From UBA7236 sp036734545 (GTDB lineage Bacteria > Bacteroidota > Bacteroidia > Chitinophagales > BACL12), in contig DAIMYJ010000008.1 in NCBI GenBank assembly GCA_036734545.1, positions 1 through 53,110 of the forward strand: a stretch of DNA of 53,110 nt, read 5' to 3'. A program made the translations under genes and the position numbers. The notes beneath the pieces are model-generated. The model ran no database searches and was not told where the DNA came from. It was given only the letters and a program-made list of their open reading frames with translations. Of this stretch, positions 42,056 through 49,939 are shown in pieces (position 1 is the stretch's first letter; the number at the start of each line of letters is the position of its first letter).

Positions 42056-42916
42056 ATGATCAATCTCAAAAATCTCCTCCTCCTCCCTGCCCTGTGGTAC
42101 GGCGAAATGTCCATGGCGCAGAACCCCACCACCAGCCTGCTCTGGAAGGTGGAAGGCAACGGCCTGCCCGCCCCATCCTATATCTACGGCACCATCCACA
42201 TGATCGATGTGGCCCATTTCCAGGTGCGACCGGAAGTGGACTCCGTATTCAACCTCACCGAACAGGTGGCCTTCGAGATCAAAATGGACGACCCCGCCAT
42301 GATGACCACCATCCAATCCTGGATGCCGATGCCCCAGGGTAAGAGCCTCAGCGATTACTGCACAGCAGAAGAATATCAGCAGCTTGCACAATGGGCTACC
42401 GGGAAACTCGGCATGGACATCGCCATGTTCGCCGGCATGAAACCGTTTGCGCTCTACCAGACACTCATCATGTCGTACATCCAGGGCGAAATGGCCTCCT
42501 ATGAAGGCTACTTCATGTCGCGCAGTATGACCTCCGGAAAAATGATGTTCGGACTCGAGACCATAGAAGACCAGTTGAAAATATTCGACAGCATCCCGTA
42601 CGAAGAACAGATGGACTGGATGATAGAAGGCATCGATACCACAGCAGGGTACGGACAGATGTGGGAAAAAATGATCACCACCTACACCTCCGGTGACATT
42701 GAAGCGATGTATACACTCACGCTGCAGGAATCACCCGAAATTGAACATTATGAGGATCTCTTCCTGACCGCACGCAATCAGAAATGGATCGCAGGCATCC
42801 GACAGTACGCAGCTGAAAAACCTACCTTTGTGGCCGTCGGCGCCGCGCATCTCGGCGGACCCAACGGTGTGATCAAACTGCTGAAAGATGCAGGCTATAC
42901 CGTTACACCACTTTAA
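42056..42916 (+). CDS. exported TraB/GumN family protein
   Basis: 286 residues with an N-terminal signal segment. The TraB/GumN fold is shown by YIYGTIHMID (the GTxH motif, about 42-51), GLETIEDQL (about 168-176) and a C-terminal FVAVGAAHLGGPNGVIKLL. Members resemble metalloproteases of the erythromycin-esterase/TIKI type with paired histidines, but activity is unproven. Followed after nine bases by the ABC transporter genes, so probably cotranscribed. Confidence 0.86.
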   Translation: MINLKNLLLLPALWYGEMSMAQNPTTSLLWKVEGNGLPAPSYIYGTIHMIDVAHFQVRPEVDSVFNLTEQVAFEIKMDDPAMMTTIQSWMPMPQGKSLSDYCTAEEYQQLAQWATGKLGMDIAMFAGMKPFALYQTLIMSYIQGEMASYEGYFMSRSMTSGKMMFGLETIEDQLKIFDSIPYEEQMDWMIEGIDTTAGYGQMWEKMITTYTSGDIEAMYTLTLQESPEIEHYEDLFLTARNQKWIAGIRQYAAEKPTFVAVGAAHLGGPNGVIKLLKDAGYTVTPL

Positions 42917-42925
42917 ACCTTTGCT

Positions 42926-43708
42926 ATGATCGAAGTACAGCAAATCAACAAGACCTTTACACTGTCGAAGCAACAACGCAAGGAGCTCGGCAATGAACAC
43001 AGCGGCAGCACGGTGCACGCCGTAAAGGATGTCTCCTTTACCTGTCAGCCCGGCCGCGTATTCACCCTCCTGGGACCCAACGGCGCGGGCAAGACCACTA
43101 CCCTGCGCATGATCGCCACCATCATGAAACCCACCACCGGCCACATCATCGTGAACGGCTTCGATACGGTGACACAGGGCGAACAGGTGCGCAGGAACCT
43201 CGGCTTCCTCACCGGCTCCACCGGCTTGTACGACAGGCTTACACCGAATGAGACCATCGATTATTTCGGCCGACTCAACGGCATGCCGGACAACCTCATC
43301 CGCGAGCGTAAGAAATATCTGTTCGACCTGCTGGGTATCAACGGTTTTGCCGATCGACGCGTAGGGAAATTCTCTACCGGTATGAAACAAAAAGTATCCA
43401 TCGCCCGCACCATGATCCACGATCCGCAGGTGGTGGTGTTCGATGAACCTACCTCAGGCCTCGACGTGATCGCCGCCAAAAGCATCATCGAACTCATCCG
43501 TCAGTGCAAAAAAGATAACAAGACCGTCATCTTTTCTACGCACATCATGAGTGAGGTGAATATGCTTGCCGACGATCTCGCCATCATCCACAAAGGCGAT
43601 CTGATCTACAACGGATTATTCGATGAATTCAAAGCCGGTATGCGCGAGCAGACGCTGGAAGATGAATTCATCCGCATCGCCGTAGAACACGAAAAATCCA
43701 TTGCCTGA
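42926..43708 (+). CDS. natA: ABC transporter ATP-binding protein, NatA-like
   Basis: 260 residues. Walker A GPNGAGKTT (about 52-60), Q-loop region, signature FSTGMKQKVSIA (about 151-162), Walker B VVVFDEPTSGLD (about 171-182), and H-loop STHIMSE. It pairs with the permease 17 bases downstream. The pair resembles NatAB, which exports sodium ions in Bacillus, but sodium specificity here is inference from overall similarity of the permease; the symbol is a family-level label. Confidence 0.9.
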   Translation: MIEVQQINKTFTLSKQQRKELGNEHSGSTVHAVKDVSFTCQPGRVFTLLGPNGAGKTTTLRMIATIMKPTTGHIIVNGFDTVTQGEQVRRNLGFLTGSTGLYDRLTPNETIDYFGRLNGMPDNLIRERKKYLFDLLGINGFADRRVGKFSTGMKQKVSIARTMIHDPQVVVFDEPTSGLDVIAAKSIIELIRQCKKDNKTVIFSTHIMSEVNMLADDLAIIHKGDLIYNGLFDEFKAGMREQTLEDEFIRIAVEHEKSIA

Positions 43709-43725
43709 TCCCATAACAGCAGAAC

Positions 43726-44934
43726 ATGAAGAATATCCTGACCATATTCAGAAAAGAATTACGCGACATCCTCCGCGACCGTCGCACACTTACCGTTTTG
43801 CTGGTGATACCGTTGTTGGTATATCCCGCCATTTTCGTGGGGATCAGCAAATACGTGAGCAGCCAGACCGAAAAAGCCGCCAGTGAAACACTGCGTATCG
43901 GCGTGATCGCCAATGGCAACGCCGAACATTTTACGCGCTTCCTCAGCGCCATGCCCAATACGCAACTGGTAACGGTGACAGATACGGCCGCTGCACAACA
44001 GATGATCCTCAACGACAGTCTGGATGCTGCCTATTTCTTCCCCGCCGGTTACGACTCGTCGCTGGCGCGACTGGAAGCCACCACCTTCCAGTATTTCTAT
44101 ACCTCCACCAACAATGAATTTGAGGTAGCCATCATCGAAGGCATCAACCACGCCTATACCGAATCGCTCACGGCAGAGATCCTGCGCAAGCAGCACATCT
44201 CCGAATCCATCCTGGAGCCCGCCATGCCCGTTGCGCGCAACCTCGCGACACAGCGTGAGCAGATCGGCAGTTTGGTGGGTGGTTTCCTGCCGTATTTCTT
44301 TATCATCTTCTGTATGATCGGCTGTATGTATCCGGCCATCGACCTGGCAGCGGGTGAGAAAGAACGCGGTTCCCTCGAAACACTTTTAGTATCCAGTGCC
44401 AGCCGCTTCGAGATCTATATGGGCAAATTGCTGACCGTTACACTCAGCGGCTTTACTTCTGCCATGGCGAGTATAGCCGGTATCATCATCGCCGCGCAGT
44501 TGATCGGCGCCGGCACTGCAGAGGATGACGCCATGACGCAGATACTGGATCTGCTCAACGGTATCATGGAACCGGGTTCCATCATCATGTTGCTGGGTAT
44601 CCTGCTGCCGCTGAATATCTTCTTCGCCGCCATCACCCTCATGCTGTCGATCTATGCACGCAGCTTCAAGGAAGCACAGAGTATGATCACACCGCTCATG
44701 ATCTTTATCGTGTTCCCCAGCATCTTCGGTATGCTGCCTGGTGTGCGTCTTGATTATACCATGGCGCTGGTGCCCATCCTGAACGTTTCCCTCGGCACCA
44801 AGGAGATCATTTCCGGAACGGTGGAAACAGGTCCGCTGGTGGTCACCTACCTCGCCCTGTTCGCCTATGCCGGTATCGCCCTGTTGGCCAGCCTGCGCTT
44901 CTTCAACGACGAGAAGAATATCCTCCGCGGATAA
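43726..44934 (+). CDS. natB: ABC-2 type transporter permease, NatB-like
   Basis: 402 residues. One N-terminal transmembrane helix (about 22-42), a large extracytoplasmic domain (about 43-185), then five to six C-terminal transmembrane helices (from FLPYFFIIFCMIGCMYPAIDLAAGEKERG, the conserved ABC-2 segment, onward). Together with the ATP-binding subunit it forms an exporter; the substrate could be sodium ions or another compound. Ends at a perfect terminator. Confidence 0.9.
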   Translation: MKNILTIFRKELRDILRDRRTLTVLLVIPLLVYPAIFVGISKYVSSQTEKAASETLRIGVIANGNAEHFTRFLSAMPNTQLVTVTDTAAAQQMILNDSLDAAYFFPAGYDSSLARLEATTFQYFYTSTNNEFEVAIIEGINHAYTESLTAEILRKQHISESILEPAMPVARNLATQREQIGSLVGGFLPYFFIIFCMIGCMYPAIDLAAGEKERGSLETLLVSSASRFEIYMGKLLTVTLSGFTSAMASIAGIIIAAQLIGAGTAEDDAMTQILDLLNGIMEPGSIIMLLGILLPLNIFFAAITLMLSIYARSFKEAQSMITPLMIFIVFPSIFGMLPGVRLDYTMALVPILNVSLGTKEIISGTVETGPLVVTYLALFAYAGIALLASLRFFNDEKNILRG

Positions 44935-44953
44935 TTCCATTATAGTAAACACC

Positions 44954-44986
44954 GCCCCGGTAATGCACATTACCGGGGCTTTTTTT
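44954..44986 (+). terminator. intrinsic terminator after the NatAB-type operon
   Basis: GCCCCGGTAATG (44954-44965), loop CA, CATTACCGGGGC (44968-44979), then seven T. A perfect 12-bp stem. Confidence 0.95.
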
Positions 44987-45083
44987 ATTTCGGAATGCCG
45001 AATTAAAGCATGAACATTGCACCCAGGCCGAAAGGCATACAACCTTTTCCCCCTGTTTAGCGTTTATCTGATTACTGAAGCGT

Positions 45084-45554
45084 ATGGACCAACCTGTCTG
45101 GAAGATCAAGCCTTTTCATCAACTGAATATTTTTGAACTGTATGGCATGCTGCGCCTCCGTCAGGAGGTGTTCGCCGTGGAGCAGAACTGTGTATACCTC
45201 GACCTCGACGGCAAGGATCAGTTTTGCGACCACCTGTTCGCCGTAGACAATGAGGGCCGCGTGATCGCCTGTGCGCGCATCGTGCAGCCCGGAGCGCATT
45301 ATACCGAGGTGTCCATCGGCCGCGTGGCCACACACCCCTCCATGCGCGGCGCGGGCTACGGCAAGCAGATCATGGAAAAGGCCATCACCTACATCGAGGA
45401 CAAATACGGCCAGGTGCCCATCCGCATCGAGGCGCAGTATTACCTGCTGAAATTCTACTCCGACTTCGGGTTTGTCAGCGAGGGGGAAGTATACCTGCTC
45501 GACGGTATCGAACACATCGAGATGGTGCGCCCCAAGAGCATGGTGAAGGCCTGA
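45084..45554 (+). CDS. GNAT family N-acetyltransferase, ElaA-like
   Basis: 156 residues. The ElaA-type acetyltransferase fold: LRLRQEVFAVEQNC near residue 25 (a hallmark of the ElaA family), acetyl-CoA-binding motif VSIGRVATHPSMRGAGYGKQIM (about 75-96), and IEAQYYLLKFYSDFGFVSEG. Substrate unknown. Stand-alone gene between two terminators. Confidence 0.92.
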   Translation: MDQPVWKIKPFHQLNIFELYGMLRLRQEVFAVEQNCVYLDLDGKDQFCDHLFAVDNEGRVIACARIVQPGAHYTEVSIGRVATHPSMRGAGYGKQIMEKAITYIEDKYGQVPIRIEAQYYLLKFYSDFGFVSEGEVYLLDGIEHIEMVRPKSMVKA

Positions 45555-45584
45555 AAGCCCTACTCCGGCACTTTTCCACAGTAT

Positions 45585-45592
45585 TACATTTG
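45585..45592 (+). promoter_or_regulatory. -7 promoter box of mscL
   Basis: TACATTTG, perfect TAnnTTTG match, about 59 bases before ATG 45652. This gene would have a genuine 5' leader, unlike several others in the window. Confidence 0.5.
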
Positions 45593-45651
45593 AATTTTTC
45601 ATATGTAATTGTGACATTGCAGGTTATTCATTAACCTCTAAAAACAATTCT

Positions 45652-46065
45652 ATGAGCATGTTGAAAGAGTTCAAGTCCTTTGCGATGAAAGGCAACTTGA
45701 TCGACCTCGCGGTAGGTTTTGTAATGGGTGCCGCCTTTACCGCCGTTTCCACCAAATTTATCGAAGGCATCGTAATGCCCTTCATCAGCCTTATCGTGCA
45801 GAAAGATTTCTCTGCATGGAAATTTACGCTGAAAAAAGGTGAACTCGCCGCCGATGGCACCGTGGTAAAACCCGAGATCGCCATCCTCTACGGTGATTTC
45901 ATCTCTGCCATCATCTACTTCCTCATCGTTGCCTTCGTGATGTTCATGGTAGTGAAAGCCGTGAATGCCATGAAACGCAAGGAAGAAGAAGCACCCGCCG
46001 CTCCTCCGGCTCCCCCGGCTGATGTGGTATTGCTGACCGAGATCCGCGACCTGCTCAAAAAATAA
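45652..46065 (+). CDS. mscL: large-conductance mechanosensitive channel
   Basis: Stretch-activated homopentameric channel that releases solutes during osmotic downshock. 137 residues: first transmembrane helix with the pore segment DLAVGFVMGAAFTAVSTKF (about 19-37), a periplasmic loop, second transmembrane helix (about 81-105), then an Ala/Pro-rich linker (KRKEEEAPAAPPAPPA) and the C-terminal helix LLTEIRDLLKK that bundles in the family. Complete. Followed by an intrinsic terminator. Confidence 0.97.
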   Translation: MSMLKEFKSFAMKGNLIDLAVGFVMGAAFTAVSTKFIEGIVMPFISLIVQKDFSAWKFTLKKGELAADGTVVKPEIAILYGDFISAIIYFLIVAFVMFMVVKAVNAMKRKEEEAPAAPPAPPADVVLLTEIRDLLKK

Positions 46066-46082
46066 ACATACACCCCAAAAAA

Positions 46083-46114
46083 AATGCCTTCTGCCCGTGA
46101 AGGCATTTTTTTTT
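46083..46114 (+). terminator. intrinsic terminator after mscL
   Basis: AATGCCTTC (46083-46091), loop of seven, GAAGGCATT (46099-46107), then T to 46114; A-rich on the left, so the stem could extend. Confidence 0.93.
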
Positions 46115-46157
46115 GGCATGCTTTCTGTCAATACGGGCGCGTCAAACTTCTAATAAC

Positions 46158-47093
46158 ATGAAAAAAATCTTTACGATCGCCTGTGCTATCATTGTAGGCA
46201 CAGCATCATTTGCACAAACCGACACTCTCTGGAACCGCGGCGGCGGTGCCATCCTCAACTTCAACCAGACCTCGCTCACCAACTGGGCCGCAGGGGGTGA
46301 AAGTAACCTGAGCACCACCATCCTCACCAACTTCTACATGAATTATAAAAAGGGTACCACCACCTGGGACAATACCCTGAACATGAACTACGGTCTCATC
46401 ACCGCGAATAATTACGCCGATATCCGCAAGAACGAAGACCGTATCGAACTCATCAGCAAATACGGACAATATGCTTTTGCTGACGATTTCTACTATTCCG
46501 GTCTCATCAATTTCCTCACCCAATTCGCGCCGGGCTATGATTATGTGAGCGATCCGGATGCTACCACGGCATTGTCCAAATTAATGGCGCCGGGATTCCT
46601 TACCGCGGCGATCGGACTTGACTGGAAACCGGGTAAAGGCGAGAAATTCAGCCTCTTTGCCTCCCCTGCCACAGGCAAATTCACATTCGTACTGGATGAA
46701 ACCATCGCCAGCACTGAAGTGGATACCATCAACGGCAAGAACCGTTTCGGTGTCACCACAGGCGAGAGCTTCCGCGCTGAATTCGGTGCTTCCATGATCG
46801 CAGCACTCAACACACCGCTCGGCAAAAATACCAGCCTGAGCAGCAGGCTCGTGCTCTTCAACAACTACACGGATCCCATCGCCGAACATCGCGGTAATAT
46901 CGATGTCGACCTGCAGAATAACCTCAATATCAAACTGGGTAAATACCTCGCTGCAACCTTATTCGTTCAGGTGCTGTACGACCACGATATCTCCATCCCC
47001 ACCTTCGACGAGAACGATATCCAGATCGGCTCCGGCCCGAAAACGCAATTCAAGGAAGTATTCGGTATAGGTCTTTCCTATAAATTCGAATAA
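46158..47093 (+). CDS. DUF3078 family outer-membrane protein
   Basis: 311 residues from ATG 46158 (an in-frame extension to 46113 lies over the mscL terminator and is rejected). Signal peptide to about residue 21 (SFAQ). The family start is WNRGGGAILNFNQTSLTNWAAGGES, typical of DUF3078, with alternating strands throughout and an end of LSYKFE, typical of an outer-membrane beta-barrel. Function unknown. The GAFT tandem array and gap at 47150-47403 follow directly. Confidence 0.9.
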   Translation: MKKIFTIACAIIVGTASFAQTDTLWNRGGGAILNFNQTSLTNWAAGGESNLSTTILTNFYMNYKKGTTTWDNTLNMNYGLITANNYADIRKNEDRIELISKYGQYAFADDFYYSGLINFLTQFAPGYDYVSDPDATTALSKLMAPGFLTAAIGLDWKPGKGEKFSLFASPATGKFTFVLDETIASTEVDTINGKNRFGVTTGESFRAEFGASMIAALNTPLGKNTSLSSRLVLFNNYTDPIAEHRGNIDVDLQNNLNIKLGKYLAATLFVQVLYDHDISIPTFDENDIQIGSGPKTQFKEVFGIGLSYKFE

Positions 47094-47149
47094 GAGTAGA
47101 TATTAAGGAGTGGGGTTGTGGAGGAAGGGCTGAGTAGATTTTATCGACA

Positions 47150-47303
47150 GGTAGTGGGTAGTGAGTAGTGAGTAGTGAGTAGTGAGACTAATGCAGGGTG
47201 CGACTTCGTCGCTTTGAATGCAAGATGTGCGACATAGTCGCAAATACATACTGCAACGCAGTTGCACCCACTGGGCTAGTCTCACTACCCACTACCCACT
47301 ACC
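47150..47303. repeat. repeat element B: GTAGTGR arrays around a 94-bp palindromic core (truncated by a gap)
   Basis: The left arm 47150-47186 has five GTAGTGR 7-mers. The right arm begins at 47281 (CACTACY units) and is cut at 47303 by the N run. The core 47187-47280 is almost all short palindromes with three-base loops: GCGAC-ttc-GTCGC (47200-47212), GCGAC-ata-GTCGC (47229-47241), TGCAAC-gca-GTTGCA (47252-47266), nested within GGGTGC ... GCACCC. Same family as element A. Together with the gap this occupies the 313-base stretch 47094-47406; no gene is visible there. Confidence 0.88.
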
Positions 47304-47403
47304 NNNNNNNNNNNNNNNNNNNNNNNNNNNNNNNNNNNNNNNNNNNNNNNNNNNNNNNNNNNNNNNNNNNNNNNNNNNNNNNNNNNNNNNNNNNNNNNNN
47401 NNN
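47304..47403. other. scaffold gap of 100 N
   Basis: Exactly 100 undetermined bases, beginning inside the right arm of repeat element B. The neighbouring CoA-transferase gene ends four bases beyond and is complete. Confidence 0.99.
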
Positions 47404-47406
47404 CTA

Positions 47407-48696
47407 TCAAGCGAATATTTTAAATCTTTCAAACGCTGCTTTGTGCAACATCTCCCTATCATCCGGATGCGCGATCTCGATCAGTGCTTTTGCCCGCTGG
47501 CGCAGGTTCTTGCCGAATAGATACGCTACACCATATTCCGTTACGATGTAATGCGCATGCGCACGCGTGGTCACCACACTGGCGCCGGGTTTTAATATCG
47601 GGGCGATGCGTGAAATACCTTTATTGGTACGCGAAGTGAGCGCAATGATAGGCTTGCCGCCTTCACTCAAGGCCGCACCGCGGATGAAATCCATTTGTCC
47701 CCCTACCCCGCTGTACTGCCGAGTGCCGATGGAATCGGAACACACCTGACCGGTGATATCCACTTCGATACAGGAGTTGATGGCCACCACCTTCGGATTC
47801 TGTTTGATGATACTCGGCTCGTTCACGAAATCGATATCCAGGAACATGAAACCGGGATTATCATCCACATAATCATACAACATACGCGTACCCAATGCAA
47901 AACCGGATACCGTGGTGTTGGGGTGTATCACTTTATATTTATTGTTCACCACATCGGAGTGGAACAACGGCACGAGGCCGTCGCTGAACATCTCGGTGTG
48001 TACACCGAGGTCCTTGTGGTTGGTGAGGCATTTCAACACCGCATCCGGTATCGCACCGATACCCATCTGCAAGGTGCTGCGGTCTTCGATCATACCGGCA
48101 ATAAATTCGCCGATCTTCGTTTCTTCCGGACCTACCTTCTCACCGAAAATGGCTTCGTGCAGCGGCTCATCGGCATATACCATGCTGTGGAAACGGGAAT
48201 AGTGAATGAGGCTCTCGCCATGCGTACGCGGCACCTGCGGGTTCACCTGCGCTACTACGTACTTGGCTTTGTTCACGGCTGTGCGGGCAATGTCTACCGA
48301 CACACCGAGTGAACAATAACCGTGACGGTCAGGCGGTGACACCTGCACCAGTGCTACATCGATAGGGATGATGTCGCGCTTGAATAATTCCGGGATCTCA
48401 CTCAAAAACACCGGGATATAATCTGCGTAGCCCTGATTCACATCTTCGCGAATGCTCGCGGATACGAACATGGAATTCAGCTTGAAACTATTGCGGTATT
48501 CGGGCTTGTCTACATGCATGTCTCCATACACACTGATGAATACCAGCTCCACATCCTCCAGCTCGTTATGGCGTGTGGCCAGATGCTTCAATAAATAAGT
48601 GGGTGTACACGCACTGCCGTGCACAAAAACCCTGTCCCCCGACCGTATACAGCTCAGCGCCTCTTCTACGGGAACGAAATGCAATCCTGTTGGCAT
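47407..48696 (-). CDS. acetyl-CoA hydrolase/transferase family protein (4-hydroxybutyrate CoA-transferase-like)
   Basis: 429 residues of the Cat1/4-hydroxybutyrate CoA-transferase family, which moves CoA between acetate or other acids. Landmarks: DRVFVHGSACTPTYLL, SPPDRHGYCSLGVSVD (about 121-136), GIGAIPDAVL (about 217-226), INSCIEVDITGQVCSDS with the Glu expected to form the acyl-glutamyl intermediate (about 316), and GGQMDFIRGA. Substrate not readable from sequence; acetate, propionate or 4-hydroxybutyrate are possible. It reads from 48696 to a TGA that stops four bases before the N gap, so it is intact. No promoter box recognised between it and the upstream terminator. Confidence 0.88.
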   Translation of the reverse strand: MPTGLHFVPVEEALSCIRSGDRVFVHGSACTPTYLLKHLATRHNELEDVELVFISVYGDMHVDKPEYRNSFKLNSMFVSASIREDVNQGYADYIPVFLSEIPELFKRDIIPIDVALVQVSPPDRHGYCSLGVSVDIARTAVNKAKYVVAQVNPQVPRTHGESLIHYSRFHSMVYADEPLHEAIFGEKVGPEETKIGEFIAGMIEDRSTLQMGIGAIPDAVLKCLTNHKDLGVHTEMFSDGLVPLFHSDVVNNKYKVIHPNTTVSGFALGTRMLYDYVDDNPGFMFLDIDFVNEPSIIKQNPKVVAINSCIEVDITGQVCSDSIGTRQYSGVGGQMDFIRGAALSEGGKPIIALTSRTNKGISRIAPILKPGASVVTTRAHAHYIVTEYGVAYLFGKNLRQRAKALIEIAHPDDREMLHKAAFERFKIFA

Positions 48697-48714
48697 AACT
48701 CAATATTTATTATC

Positions 48715-48746
48715 AAAAAAAATCACCGGAGAAACGCTCCGGTGAT
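48715..48746 (-). terminator. intrinsic terminator after the deoxyhypusine-synthase-like gene
   Basis: Minus strand: ATCACCGGAG (48746-48737), loop CGTTT, CTCCGGTGAT (48731-48722), then eight T (48722-48715). Perfect 10-bp stem. Confidence 0.93.
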
Positions 48747-48787
48747 GCAAAATTAGATGGAAGTTAATTCGGAATGACTGACTTATA

Positions 48788-49762
48788 TCACCATCCTAAA
48801 ATATACGCGAAGATGAGCGGCGCTACGATGGTGGCATCGCTCTCCACGATATATTTCGGTGTATGGATATCCAGCTTGCCCCAGGTGATCTTCTCGTTGG
48901 GCACCGCACCGGAATAAGAACCGTATGAAGTGGTGCTGTCGCTGATCTGGCAGAAATAACTCCAGAACGGCACATCATGCCACTCGAGGTCCTGATACAT
49001 CATCGGCACCACGCAGATCGGGAAGTCGCCGGCAATACCGCCGCCGATCTGGAAGAAGCCTACGCCCTTGCCGCCGGAATTCTTGCGATACCAGTCGCTC
49101 AGCCATACCATGTATTCGATACCGCTCTTCATGGTGGAGGCTTTCATCTCACCCTTGATGCAGTAAGAAGCAAATATGTTACCCATGGTGCTGTCTTCCC
49201 ATCCGGGAACGATGATGGGCAGGTTGCGCTCGGCCGCAGCGATCATCCATGAATCTTTCGGGTCGATCTCGTAATCGTCTTTCATCACACCGCTCAACAG
49301 CAGTTTGAACATATACTCATGCGGGAAATACCGCTCACCCTTCGCATCGGCATCCTTCCAGAGGGCGGCGATGTGGTGCTGTATCTTGCGGAAGGCTTCC
49401 TCCTCAGGGATACAGGTGTCGGTAACACGGTTCAGGCCCTGCTCCAGCAATTCCCACTCCTGCTCAGGGGTGAGGTCGCGGTAGTTGGGGATGCGCTTGT
49501 AGTGCGAGTGGGCCACCAGATTCATGATGTCTTCCTCAAGGTTGGCACCCGTGCAGGAAATGATATCGATCTTGCCCTGACGGATCATCTCGGCCAGAGA
49601 TACACCTAACTCGGCAGTACTCATCGCACCGGCGAGCGTTACCATCATTTTTCCGCCCTCCAGCAAATGGGTTTCATACCCCTTCGCCGCATCCACTAAT
49701 GCCGCAGCATTAAAGTGTCGGTAATGATGGGTGATAAATTTTGAAATTGGGCCTTTGCTCAT
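48788..49762 (-). CDS. deoxyhypusine synthase family protein
   Basis: 324 residues matching the deoxyhypusine synthase fold (NAD-binding LAGAMSTAELGVSLAEM, ISCTGANLEED, HSHYKRIPNYRDL, FQIGGGIAGDFPI, SDSTTSYGSYSGAVP). Lys in EKITWGKLD (about K296) is where the catalytic lysine lies in the eukaryotic enzyme. Bacteria lack eIF5A, so the natural product is probably a polyamine such as homospermidine, or a modified protein not yet known; this is inference. Monocistronic: own terminator, and repeat element F with no clear promoter upstream. Confidence 0.9.
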   Translation of the reverse strand: MSKGPISKFITHHYRHFNAAALVDAAKGYETHLLEGGKMMVTLAGAMSTAELGVSLAEMIRQGKIDIISCTGANLEEDIMNLVAHSHYKRIPNYRDLTPEQEWELLEQGLNRVTDTCIPEEEAFRKIQHHIAALWKDADAKGERYFPHEYMFKLLLSGVMKDDYEIDPKDSWMIAAAERNLPIIVPGWEDSTMGNIFASYCIKGEMKASTMKSGIEYMVWLSDWYRKNSGGKGVGFFQIGGGIAGDFPICVVPMMYQDLEWHDVPFWSYFCQISDSTTSYGSYSGAVPNEKITWGKLDIHTPKYIVESDATIVAPLIFAYILGW

Positions 49763-49795
49763 ATGTGTAATTTTAGTCGTTGAATTCCATTTTTT

Positions 49796-49933
49796 TCCCG
49801 CAGATCACGCAGATGGTCGCAGATCAACCCAAAAAATACAACCTGCATTCATCTGCACTAATCTTCGTGCTCCGCGGAACCCCTGCATTCATCTGCGACA
49901 AATCTGCGTAAATCTGCGCTATCTGCGGGAAAC
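49796..49933. repeat. repeat element F: inverted CGCAGAT arrays
   Basis: Left arm (49796-49826) reads TTTCCCGCAGATCACGCAG then further CGCAGAT units; right arm (about 49891-49933) is the inverse, ATCTGCG units ending in ATCTGCGGGAAA. CGCAGAT recurs about every ten bases. The core has CCTGCATTC twice and a short CGCGG segment. The right end abuts the stop codon of gcvP. Nothing else in 49763-49939. Confidence 0.87.
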
Positions 49934-49939
49934 CTGCAT

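Noticed and set aside
47218..47520. Frames crossing the second N gap
   Set aside because: Composed of repeat, N and antisense CoA-transferase; no domain.
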